From positions 1 to 56,885 of the forward strand of contig JAIXQK010000020.1 in NCBI GenBank assembly GCA_027485795.1: a stretch of DNA of 56,885 nt. The letters run 5' to 3'. Positions 19,669-27,351 of this stretch are shown in pieces (the stretch's first letter is position 1; each line of letters starts with the position of its first letter). The notes under the pieces are model-generated. The model searched no databases and was not told the DNA's origin. It saw only the letters and a list, made by a program, of their open reading frames with translations. The DNA comes from Oxalobacteraceae bacterium (lineage in GTDB: Bacteria; Pseudomonadota; Gammaproteobacteria; Burkholderiales; Burkholderiaceae_D). The position numbers were made by a program, and so were the translations under genes.

Positions 19669-19683
19669 CATTGTAGTACAATG
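19669..19683. promoter_or_regulatory. 15-bp perfect palindrome between divergent engB and cytochrome c4 genes
   Basis: CATTGTA-G-TACAATG is a perfect 7-bp inverted repeat with a 1-nt centre. Each arm contains TACAAT, a 5-of-6 match to a -10 box on either strand, so it could be an operator or overlapping divergent -10 elements. No convincing -35 is present at the right distance on either strand. Confidence 0.35.
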
Positions 19684-19733
19684 TCGGGCTGTATTTCGCT
19701 ACCAACCGAATCAATTATTGCCCGGGTGTTTGA

Positions 19734-20390
19734 ATGAATCGAGTGCTCTCGTTGTGTTTGAAATTCCTCGCCGTTGCGCTGTGTTCGGCGCTTGTCACTG
19801 CACAGGCATCAGAACAAAAATCAGCCGCAGCAGACCCTGCCAAGGGCGCGGCGCTGTACTCAGGTGGTGACCCTGCGCGCGGCATTACCGCCTGCATCGC
19901 CTGCCATGGCGCAGAGGGCAATGCGGTTATCCCGCAAAACCCGAAGCTTGGCGGTCAACATGCTGCTTACATCAAGAAGCAGTTGCACGATTTTCAGGGG
20001 CCAGATCGCAACAACGCCATCATGACCATGATCGCTAAAGCGATGACACCTGAGGATATCGCCAATATCGCCGCCTACCTTTCGACGCAAAGAGCCACGC
20101 CTGGCGTTGCCAAGGTCAAAGAGACTACTGAGTTGGGCCGCAAAATTTATCGCGCCGGTATCGCTGAAAAAAATATCCCTGCCTGCGCAGGCTGCCACAG
20201 CCCGAACGGTGCAGGTATTCCGGCGCAATATCCGCGTATCGCTGGCCAACATCAGGATTACTCGATAACGCAGCTGACGAATTTCCGTGCTGGTACTCGT
20301 AGCAACTCTGCACAAATGACGGCCATCAGCAAAAGACTCACTGATGACGAGATGAAAGCCGTCTCCGATTACATCACTGGTCTGCGGTGA
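19734..20390 (+). CDS. diheme cytochrome c4
   Basis: Periplasmic or membrane-associated electron carrier to terminal oxidases, 218 residues. A signal peptide ends near AQAS (about residue 26). Two c-type heme sites, CIACH (54-58) and CAGCH (151-155), lie in two homologous halves, with likely axial methionines in AIMTMIAKAM and SAQMTAIS. The pattern and spacing match the c4 family. It is transcribed away from engB and closed by an intrinsic terminator; resB and ccsB, needed to attach its hemes, follow directly. Confidence 0.93.
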   Translation: MNRVLSLCLKFLAVALCSALVTAQASEQKSAAADPAKGAALYSGGDPARGITACIACHGAEGNAVIPQNPKLGGQHAAYIKKQLHDFQGPDRNNAIMTMIAKAMTPEDIANIAAYLSTQRATPGVAKVKETTELGRKIYRAGIAEKNIPACAGCHSPNGAGIPAQYPRIAGQHQDYSITQLTNFRAGTRSNSAQMTAISKRLTDDEMKAVSDYITGLR

Positions 20391-20441
20391 TTCGTTTCAT
20401 CTCCCGATAAGCTGATCGAGCGGGAGACACAAACTAATACG

Positions 20442-20472
20442 AGGGGTGGCCACAAGCCGCCCCTTTTTGTTT
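20442..20472 (+). terminator. intrinsic terminator after cytochrome c4 gene
   Basis: AGGGGTGGC (20442-20450) pairs with GCCGCCCCT (20456-20464), with one G-U pair, around CACAA and runs into TTTTTGTTTT. It ends just before the first possible resB start codon. Confidence 0.75.
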
Positions 20473-20473
20473 T

Positions 20474-22594
20474 ATGCTGGCAACTATGGATACTCTCGAC
20501 ACAAGCCACCCATCATCCACCGCCACGACCCAGGGCATGCTGCTGACCAACCGTGGTCGTTTCGTGACCGAGCTGGTCGAGCTGGTATCGTCGATGCGGT
20601 TCGCGATTAGCTTGTTGACCATTATCTCGATTGCCTCGGTGGTTGGTACCGTCGTGATACAGGGCGAGCCAATGCCGAACTATGTGAATCAGTTCGGCCC
20701 CTTCTGGTTTGAGGTGTTTGCGCGTTTTTCTGTTTACTCGGTTTATTCGGCTTGGTGGTTCCTGCTGATCATGGCGTTTCTGGTCACCTCGACCTCGCTC
20801 TGCATTATTCGTAATGCGCCGAAAATGATCGCTGACATGAAGAGCTGGCGCGTGAATGTGCGCGAACAGTCGCTTCGAAATTTTCATCATCGTGCCGAGT
20901 GGTCATCTTCGCGTGCGATCGACCAGTTGGTGCGGGAATACACGCACCAGATCGCTGCTGCCGGTTATCAGGTGCGGCAAATCCCCAAAGATGGCGCTGT
21001 TTTACTGAGCGCGAAGCAAGGCGCTGCCAACAAGCTTGGCTACATCTTTGCGCATTCGGCTATTGTCATCATTTGTGTTGGCGGGCTGCTTGACTCCAAT
21101 TTGCCCATTCGCGCGCAGCAGTGGATGTTCGGAAAAGAAACCTTCAAGGGCAGCGGCGTGATCGCTGACATTCCCGAAAAGCACCGACTCGGTAACGGCA
21201 ATATCACCTTCCGAGGCAATACCCTGATTCCCGAGGGGCAGAGCAGCAACACCACCATCCTGCAAATGGGCGATGGTGTGTTGATACAAGATCTGCCGTT
21301 CTCGATTCAGCTGGAGCAATTCATCGTCGATTTCTACTCGACCGGTATGCCGAAGCTGTTCGCCAGTAATGTGATCGTGACCGATAAAGAGACGGGTAAT
21401 AATTTCCGCGCCACGATCAAAGTGAATGAGCCTTTGATCTATAAAGGGCTCGCGGTGTACCAGTCGAGCTTTGAAGATGGTGGTAGCCAGTTGAAGTTAG
21501 CCGGTTATCCCATGGCCGGATCCAGCCATGTGCAATTTCCGGTCGACGGGCAAGTCGGGAAAGCGTCACGCCTTGCTGGCAACGATGGGGATTACACCAT
21601 TGAGTGGTCGGGCTTCCGTCCGTTCAACGTTGAAAATATGGCGGGTGATCCACGTTCGGTGAAGCAGCCCAAGGGTTTCAACGAGAACCTCGAGAAGCGA
21701 CTAGGGTCGGCCGCCAATCGTGAGCGCGGCAAGGATCTTCGTAATGTAGGTCCGAGTGTGCAGTACAAGCTGCGCGACAAAACGGGTCAGGCACGCGAGT
21801 TCAGCAATTACATGATGCCGGTGACTATTGACGGTGAAGAAGTATTTCTTGCCGGTGTGCGCGATAACCCATCAGAGGGATTCCGTTATCTCCGTATTCC
21901 CGCAGATGCTAACGGCAAGGTTGACGAATGGATGCGCTTACGTGCGGCGATCTCGGATCCTGCCATGCGTGAAAAGGCAGCCAAGCGCTACGGTGCGAAT
22001 GTGCCGTTAGGGGCGAATAGCTCGCCGCAAATGCGCGAGCAGCTTCAGCTGTCGGCATTGCGTGGTCTGAATGTGTTTGCCGGTGATGCCGAGTCTTCCG
22101 GCTATATCGCGGTGGCGCGATTTATCGACAAGGTCCCGAAGGATCAGCAGGAAAGAACTGTCGATATCTTCATGAAGATCTTGAATGGTGCGATGTGGGA
22201 GCTATGGCAAGTCGCGCGCGACAAGGATGGCTTGCCGGCTGCGGTACCCGACCCCAAGAATGCGCGCTTTCTGCAGCGTTCGACGGATGCGCTCGCCGAC
22301 TCCTTTTTTTACGGCGCGCCGGTGTATCTGCAATTACGTAGCTTTGACGAGGTGAAAGCCTCGGTGTTCCAGGTCACCCGATCCCCTGGTAAGAACGTGG
22401 TTTATTTGGGCTGTTTGCTACTGGTGCTTGGGGTATTCGCCATGCTGTATATCCGCGAGCGTCGACTATGGGTCTGGATTCGGCCCGATGCCGGCGGTGG
22501 TGTGCACACGCTGATGGCCATGAGTACACAGCGGCGTAGTCTGGATTTCGATAAGGAATTCGAGCAGATGAAGGCGCGCTTGCCATCGACCTAA
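20474..22594 (+). CDS. resB: ResB/Ccs1-family cytochrome c biogenesis protein
   Basis: Inner-membrane component of the system II heme lyase; with CcsB it exports heme and joins it to CxxCH apocytochromes. It has 706 residues. Membrane segments lie near residues 38-62 (SMRFAISLLTIISIASVVGT), 90-112, 192-212 and 640-660, flanking a large periplasmic domain. The ResB signatures SSMRFAISLL and NLPIRAQQW are present. Start choice is uncertain: 20474 has no Shine-Dalgarno and abuts the upstream terminator; ATGs at 20486 and 20537 are alternatives. ccsB follows after 100 nt. Confidence 0.92.
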   Translation: MLATMDTLDTSHPSSTATTQGMLLTNRGRFVTELVELVSSMRFAISLLTIISIASVVGTVVIQGEPMPNYVNQFGPFWFEVFARFSVYSVYSAWWFLLIMAFLVTSTSLCIIRNAPKMIADMKSWRVNVREQSLRNFHHRAEWSSSRAIDQLVREYTHQIAAAGYQVRQIPKDGAVLLSAKQGAANKLGYIFAHSAIVIICVGGLLDSNLPIRAQQWMFGKETFKGSGVIADIPEKHRLGNGNITFRGNTLIPEGQSSNTTILQMGDGVLIQDLPFSIQLEQFIVDFYSTGMPKLFASNVIVTDKETGNNFRATIKVNEPLIYKGLAVYQSSFEDGGSQLKLAGYPMAGSSHVQFPVDGQVGKASRLAGNDGDYTIEWSGFRPFNVENMAGDPRSVKQPKGFNENLEKRLGSAANRERGKDLRNVGPSVQYKLRDKTGQAREFSNYMMPVTIDGEEVFLAGVRDNPSEGFRYLRIPADANGKVDEWMRLRAAISDPAMREKAAKRYGANVPLGANSSPQMREQLQLSALRGLNVFAGDAESSGYIAVARFIDKVPKDQQERTVDIFMKILNGAMWELWQVARDKDGLPAAVPDPKNARFLQRSTDALADSFFYGAPVYLQLRSFDEVKASVFQVTRSPGKNVVYLGCLLLVLGVFAMLYIRERRLWVWIRPDAGGGVHTLMAMSTQRRSLDFDKEFEQMKARLPST

Positions 22595-22694
22595 CGAGGC
22601 AGGCTATGGGTCCATGTACTTATCGGCACGTCTTAGCGCACTCAACTATACTTCGCAGCGCATAGCAGTACTGCAGGATCTACGGAGATAAACG

Positions 22695-23846
22695 ATGGAG
22701 CTCACTGAAAATACAACCTACGCAGAGGGCAGCAACCCGTTCAAAGGGCGCAGCTGGTTCGACTGGCTGTTTGCCGTGCTATTGCTGGTGGGGGCGCTGT
22801 TCGCGCTCAGCCGCTACGGCGAGTTCATGGATATCTACGAGAGGGCGATCTTGCTAGCGGCAGTGCCGACTTTCGCCGGCCTCGGCTGGTACTGGAAATC
22901 TTCACGCACGCTGTTTCTGTTAATTGCTGCGACGTCCTTGTACGGCATTTATCTGTACGGCGGCAATCTGGACGCGGCGCAGAACCGATTTTTCCTGAAG
23001 TACATGCTTTCCAGTCAATCCGCTATTTTGTGGATGAGCACCCTGTTCTTTCTCTCGACCCTGTTTTACTGGGGAGGCTTGATAGCACGCTCAAGCTTTG
23101 GTGGCTCGGTCGGCAGCAAGTTGTGCTGGGCGGCGATTCTGCTCGGCTTTACCGGCATGATGGTGCGTTGGTATGAGTCGTATCTTCTCGGTTCAGACAT
23201 CGGACACATCCCGGTATCCAATCTATACGAAGTGTTTATTTTATTCTGCCTGATCACCGCCTTGTTTTTGGTGTTCTATGAGCAGAAGTATGAAACGCGT
23301 TCATTCAGTGCCTTCGTGATGTTAGTAATCTCGGCCGCAGTCGGTTTTTTGCTGTGGTACATGACAGCGCGCGACGCGCACGAGATTCAGCCACTGGTGC
23401 CGGCATTGCAAAGTTGGTGGATGAAAATTCATGTGCCAGCGAATTTCATTGGCTACGGTACTTTCGCACTCGCCGCCATGGTTGGTATTGCCTATCTGCT
23501 TAAAGCCAAAGGCAAGCTGGAAGATCGGCTGCCACCGCTGGAAGTGCTGGATGATGTGATGTACAAAGCGATCGCGGTTGGCTTTGCGTTCTTTACTATC
23601 GCCACTATCTTAGGGGCTTTGTGGGCAGCCGAGGCTTGGGGTGGTTATTGGTCTTGGGATCCGAAAGAAACTTGGGCGCTGATCGTCTGGCTGAACTATG
23701 CAGCCTGGTTGCATATGCGCCTTATGAAAGGCCTGCGTGGCCAAGTCGCCGCTTGGTGGGCAGTGGTCGGACTTCTGGTCACTACCTTCGCTTTTCTGGG
23801 GGTGAATATGTTCCTCTCGGGCTTGCATTCCTACGGAGAGCTCTGA
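22695..23846 (+). CDS. ccsB: cytochrome c biogenesis protein CcsB/CcsA (ResC)
   Basis: Heme-handling partner of ResB in system II, 383 residues with about eight membrane segments. The tryptophan-rich WWD motif is WGGYWSWDPKETW (315-327), flanked by the candidate heme-ligand histidines H246 and H378 with others at H171 and H340. CGGAG-type RBS precedes the ATG. The resB-ccsB pair confirms that this organism uses system II rather than the Ccm system, at least at this locus. Confidence 0.94.
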   Translation: MELTENTTYAEGSNPFKGRSWFDWLFAVLLLVGALFALSRYGEFMDIYERAILLAAVPTFAGLGWYWKSSRTLFLLIAATSLYGIYLYGGNLDAAQNRFFLKYMLSSQSAILWMSTLFFLSTLFYWGGLIARSSFGGSVGSKLCWAAILLGFTGMMVRWYESYLLGSDIGHIPVSNLYEVFILFCLITALFLVFYEQKYETRSFSAFVMLVISAAVGFLLWYMTARDAHEIQPLVPALQSWWMKIHVPANFIGYGTFALAAMVGIAYLLKAKGKLEDRLPPLEVLDDVMYKAIAVGFAFFTIATILGALWAAEAWGGYWSWDPKETWALIVWLNYAAWLHMRLMKGLRGQVAAWWAVVGLLVTTFAFLGVNMFLSGLHSYGEL

Positions 23847-23903
23847 TTAGTTGATCGCCTGGCCACTGCCTCAGGCATGGCCGGGCAATACGCCATCATC
23901 ATT

Positions 23904-24869
23904 ATGTGGATCAAGATTCCGCGCTACCGCGAACCATTGCCTTCTGAGATCACGCCACGTGAGATCGCGCTCTCGCGTCGCACTTTCTTGCAAGGTTTAG
24001 CTGCCACTTCACTGGCCGCCACCGGATACGCTGGCTCTGCGCTAGCGACCGAGCCTGTACAGCGACCGCGCTTGCCTGCGCAACGGAATACCAAGTACAG
24101 CGCAACAGACAAACCAACCCCCTACGCTGACGCGACCAGTTATAACAACTTCTATGAGTTCGGTACCGACAAAGGCGATCCGGCACTTTACGCCGGATCA
24201 CTCAAGACCCGGCCATGGACTTTGAAGATTGATGGAGAGGTCAAGAAGCCGCTGACGCTGGACCTCGATGCGCTGCTCAAGCTTGCACCGCTCGAAGAGC
24301 GTTTATATCGTCTGCGCTGCGTCGAGGGTTGGTCGATGGCGATCCCATGGATCGGTTTTTCTTTGGCCGAGTTGATTCGTAAAGTTGAGCCGACCGGAAA
24401 TGCCAAGTATGTCGAGTTCACCACGCTAGCAGATCGGGCGCAGATGTCGGGTGTGCGTAGTCGCGTGCTCGATTGGCCCTATGTTGAAGGCTTGCGTATC
24501 GACGAAGCTAATCATCCGCTCACTTTGCTCACGCTCGGCATGTATGGTCAGGTGCTGCCGAATCAGAATGGTGCGCCGGTTCGTATCATCGTGCCTTGGA
24601 AGTACGGCTTTAAATCGGCCAAGTCGATTGTTCGTATTCGCTTTACTGAAGTTCAACCTAGAACTGCATGGAATGTCGCGGCGCCGGAAGAGTATGGTTT
24701 TTATTCGAATGTGAACCCGGAGGTGGATCACCCACGTTGGTCACAGGCGAGTGAACGCAGGATTGGTGAAGATGGTTACTTCACCAAGAAACGCAAGACG
24801 CTCATGTTCAATGGCTATCCGGAAGTTGCTTCGCTCTACAGCGGTATGGATTTGAAGAAGTTTTACTGA
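23904..24869 (+). CDS. msrP: periplasmic methionine-sulfoxide reductase catalytic subunit MsrP (YedY)
   Basis: Molybdopterin-dependent reductase that repairs oxidised methionine in periplasmic proteins, 321 residues. A twin-arginine signal [11 protein letters not shown] (24-34) sends it out folded with cofactor. Cys139 in [10 protein letters not shown] is the molybdenum ligand. [27 protein letters not shown] and the ending YSGMDLK match the family. The start [18 protein letters not shown] fits family N-termini better than the in-frame ATG at 23877. msrQ follows 4 nt later. Confidence 0.95.
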   Translation: MWIKIPRYREPLPSEITPREIALSRRTFLQGLAATSLAATGYAGSALATEPVQRPRLPAQRNTKYSATDKPTPYADATSYNNFYEFGTDKGDPALYAGSLKTRPWTLKIDGEVKKPLTLDLDALLKLAPLEERLYRLRCVEGWSMAIPWIGFSLAELIRKVEPTGNAKYVEFTTLADRAQMSGVRSRVLDWPYVEGLRIDEANHPLTLLTLGMYGQVLPNQNGAPVRIIVPWKYGFKSAKSIVRIRFTEVQPRTAWNVAAPEEYGFYSNVNPEVDHPRWSQASERRIGEDGYFTKKRKTLMFNGYPEVASLYSGMDLKKFY

Positions 24870-24873
24870 GCCA

Positions 24874-25521
24874 ATGACGCTCAGCGCTGCGCGACTGCTA
24901 CTGCTGAAGCGTTCTGCCTTCTTGTGTGCGTTGCTACCTCTGGCAGTTTATATATGGCTGGCGACAGAGAATCAATTAGGCGCTAATCCGATCGAGCAAC
25001 TTACCCGTGCTAGCGGCGACTGGACGCTTTATCTCCTGACGCTGACCCTTTTGATCACACCGCTGCGCCGACTCAGCGGGCAGCATTGGTTGCAAGCATT
25101 ACGACGAATGCTGGGGCTGTTCGCTTTTTTCTACGCCAGCCTCCATCTCACCACGTTTATCTGGTTCGATCATTTCTTTGACCTGGACGAGATCTGGGCC
25201 GATGTCTGGAAGCGACCATTCATCACCGTTGGATTCGCTGCATTCGTGCTGCTGATTCCGCTGGCGCTGACCAGTACCAAGGCGATGCAGCGTCGCTTAG
25301 GTCGCTACTGGTCACGTTTGCATCGCATGATTTATTTGACGGCCCTGCTCGCGCTACTGCATTTTTGGTGGATGCGAGCGGGTAAACAGAATTTTGGCGA
25401 GCCGATCCTGATGGGTGCGATCGTCCTACTCTTGCTTGCGGCCAGGGCCACAGGCCCTATTCAACGATGGATTCGAGCGCGAAAAGGTCTTTCGGATTCT
25501 CTCGACGTCGAATCACGCTGA
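24874..25521 (+). CDS. msrQ: heme-binding membrane subunit MsrQ (YedZ)
   Basis: Inner-membrane heme b protein that feeds electrons from the quinone pool to MsrP, 215 residues. Six hydrophobic segments are visible; SLHLTTFIWFD, SRLHRMIYLTALLALLHF and the RRMLGL helix are typical of the ferric-reductase-like family and carry its heme histidines. The last about 21 codons overlap the 3' end of lysA on the other strand, and the hydrophilic end after RWIRARKG may be a lineage-specific extension. Confidence 0.93.
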   Translation: MTLSAARLLLLKRSAFLCALLPLAVYIWLATENQLGANPIEQLTRASGDWTLYLLTLTLLITPLRRLSGQHWLQALRRMLGLFAFFYASLHLTTFIWFDHFFDLDEIWADVWKRPFITVGFAAFVLLIPLALTSTKAMQRRLGRYWSRLHRMIYLTALLALLHFWWMRAGKQNFGEPILMGAIVLLLLAARATGPIQRWIRARKGLSDSLDVESR

Positions 25522-26740
25522 AGTGGCTGCCATCTACCAGTACCTCGGCTGCGCGACCACGCGTGTTGTAGTTCGATGCCATGGTCATGCCGTAGGCACC
25601 TGCTGACATGATCGCCAACAGATCGCCGGGCGCAAGCGTGAGTTGTCGGTTACGCGCCAGCCAGTCACCCGATTCGCAAACCGGGCCCACCACGTCATAC
25701 GACATCGCAGTGGCATCGCGCCGATTAACTGATTGCACGCCATGCCAGGCCTCATACATCGCCGGACGCATCAAGTCATTCATGGCTGCGTCGACTACTG
25801 CAAAATTCTTGGTGGCCCCATGTTTGAGATATTCCACTCGGGTCAGCAGTACGCCCGCATTGCCGACGATCGAGCGCCCCGGTTCAAACATGACGCTGAT
25901 AGGAGCGCCGTCATATTTTTCGGCGCGCCAGTGATCGATCCGCTTGAATAAGCGCGCCAGATAATCAGCGACAGCTACCGGCTTCTCGTTGTCATAGGTA
26001 ATGCCGATGCCGCCACCAATATCCAGATGGTGAAGGGCGATGCCCATGGACTGCAACTGGTCGACTAGTTCGATCACTTTGTCGAGCGCCTCCAGCAGCG
26101 GCGCATCATCCAGCAGCTGGGAGCCGATGTGGCAATCGATACCCGTTACCTCGATATGGGGAAGGCTATGGGCAATGCGATATGTCTCGAGTGCATCCTC
26201 GAAAGCTATACCGAACTTGTTATCTTTCAGCCCGGTCGAGATATACGGATGGGTCTTGGGATCAACATCCGGGTTTACGCGCAGCGATACCCGAGCCTGC
26301 CGCCCCATGCTGCTAGCGATGGCACTCAGTCGGTGTAATTCGGGAATCGATTCGACATTGAAGCAGAGAATATCGTGCGACAGCGCGAGCTTGATTTCTT
26401 CTTCTGATTTGCCCACGCCCGAGAAGATCACCTTGCGCGGATCACCGCCTGCCGCCAGCACGCGCAGTAGCTCGCCGCCGGAGACGATGTCAAAGCCTGA
26501 ACCTAGCTGCCCAAGCAAGTTCAACACTGCAAGGTTGGAGTTCGACTTTACTGAATAGCAGACCAGTGCACCCCTCTCGCCGCGGCCATGTGCACGACAG
26601 GCATCCGCATACGCCCTAAAATTCTGAGTCAGCGCTGCTCGCGAGTACACATAAGTCGGCGTGCCGACTTGGTTTGCAATCTGGTCGAGCGGCAATCCTT
26701 CGACATACAGGGTATCGCCGCGATATTCAAAATACGACAT
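25457..26740 (-). CDS. lysA: diaminopimelate decarboxylase
   Basis: PLP enzyme that makes L-lysine from meso-diaminopimelate, 427 residues, cytoplasmic. K65 in YSVKSNSN is the PLP lysine; DCHIGSQL, the glycine-rich DIGGGIGITY, EPGRS and the catalytic-cysteine block VGPVCESGDWL are in place. It starts 2 nt after the small lipoprotein gene lptM, a common proteobacterial pair. Its 3' end overlaps msrQ by 65 nt tail to tail. Confidence 0.97.
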   Translation of the reverse strand: MSYFEYRGDTLYVEGLPLDQIANQVGTPTYVYSRAALTQNFRAYADACRAHGRGERGALVCYSVKSNSNLAVLNLLGQLGSGFDIVSGGELLRVLAAGGDPRKVIFSGVGKSEEEIKLALSHDILCFNVESIPELHRLSAIASSMGRQARVSLRVNPDVDPKTHPYISTGLKDNKFGIAFEDALETYRIAHSLPHIEVTGIDCHIGSQLLDDAPLLEALDKVIELVDQLQSMGIALHHLDIGGGIGITYDNEKPVAVADYLARLFKRIDHWRAEKYDGAPISVMFEPGRSIVGNAGVLLTRVEYLKHGATKNFAVVDAAMNDLMRPAMYEAWHGVQSVNRRDATAMSYDVVGPVCESGDWLARNRQLTLAPGDLLAIMSAGAYGMTMASNYNTRGRAAEVLVDGSHFSVIRRRENPKDLFALESIVE

Positions 26741-26742
26741 GC

Positions 26743-26913
26743 TTAGGGCTTGCGCGCTGGCTCGGCATTATTGGCCGGCTGCGCGTCAAATTCGCTGTTA
26801 GTGGAGGTAGCCGGTGGCGCCGGTCGATCGGGCAGATAGAGCGCACCCTTCTGGCCACAGGCGGTTAAGCCGATACTGAACATCATCGTTAGAATGCAGG
26901 ATAGTTGGCGCAT
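26743..26913 (-). CDS. lptM: small LPS-assembly lipoprotein LptM (YifL-like)
   Basis: A 56-residue lipoprotein from ATG 26913 to TAA 26745-26743. A short signal sequence ends in the lipobox LTAC, followed by GQKGALYLPD, the hallmark of LptM/YifL, and a Pro/Ala/Asn-rich tail. In E. coli LptM helps the LptD translocon fold its disulfides. Its stop is 2 nt upstream of the lysA ATG, the usual neighbour, which supports both the identification and joint transcription. Confidence 0.88.
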   Translation of the reverse strand: MRQLSCILTMMFSIGLTACGQKGALYLPDRPAPPATSTNSEFDAQPANNAEPARKP

Positions 26914-26986
26914 AGAAGTGAAATAGGCCGACGATGTCGCCCTTCATGGGCGGAGATCTGCGTCAAAATACCGAATGGAGTTTAGC

Positions 26987-27319
26987 ATGACCGAAACCGA
27001 GTTCCTGACCATTGCGGGGCGCGTACTGGACCAAATCGAAACGGGAATCGAGCGTGCCGCCGACTCGGCCGACGTGGATATTGAATGCAGTCGCAGCGGC
27101 AACGTCATGGAGATTGAATTCATCGATGGCGGCAGCAAGATTATTGTCAACACACAGGCTGCGATGCAGGAGATCTGGGTTGCCGCGCGTGCCGGTGGTT
27201 TTCATTTCCGAATGATTGACGGCAGTTGGCGCGACACTCGCGATGGTGGTGAGTTGTTCAGTGCCCTGTCGAGGCTTGCCAGTGCGCAGGCGGGGGTCGA
27301 GTTGGCCGTCGCGCCTTGA
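26987..27319 (+). CDS. cyaY: frataxin homologue CyaY
   Basis: Bacterial frataxin, an iron-binding regulator of Fe-S cluster assembly, 110 residues, cytoplasmic. The acidic first helix (TETEFLTIAGRVLDQIETGIE), GNVMEIEFIDGGSKIIVNTQ and the QEIWVAARAGGFHF strand are diagnostic. The ATG at 26987 has GGAG (26977-26980) spaced 6 nt; the upstream ATG at 26975 would overlap that site. It diverges from lptM-lysA. Confidence 0.94.
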   Translation: MTETEFLTIAGRVLDQIETGIERAADSADVDIECSRSGNVMEIEFIDGGSKIIVNTQAAMQEIWVAARAGGFHFRMIDGSWRDTRDGGELFSALSRLASAQAGVELAVAP

Positions 27320-27351
27320 CCCAACAAGCGCATGAGTCAAAAGACGCTAGA

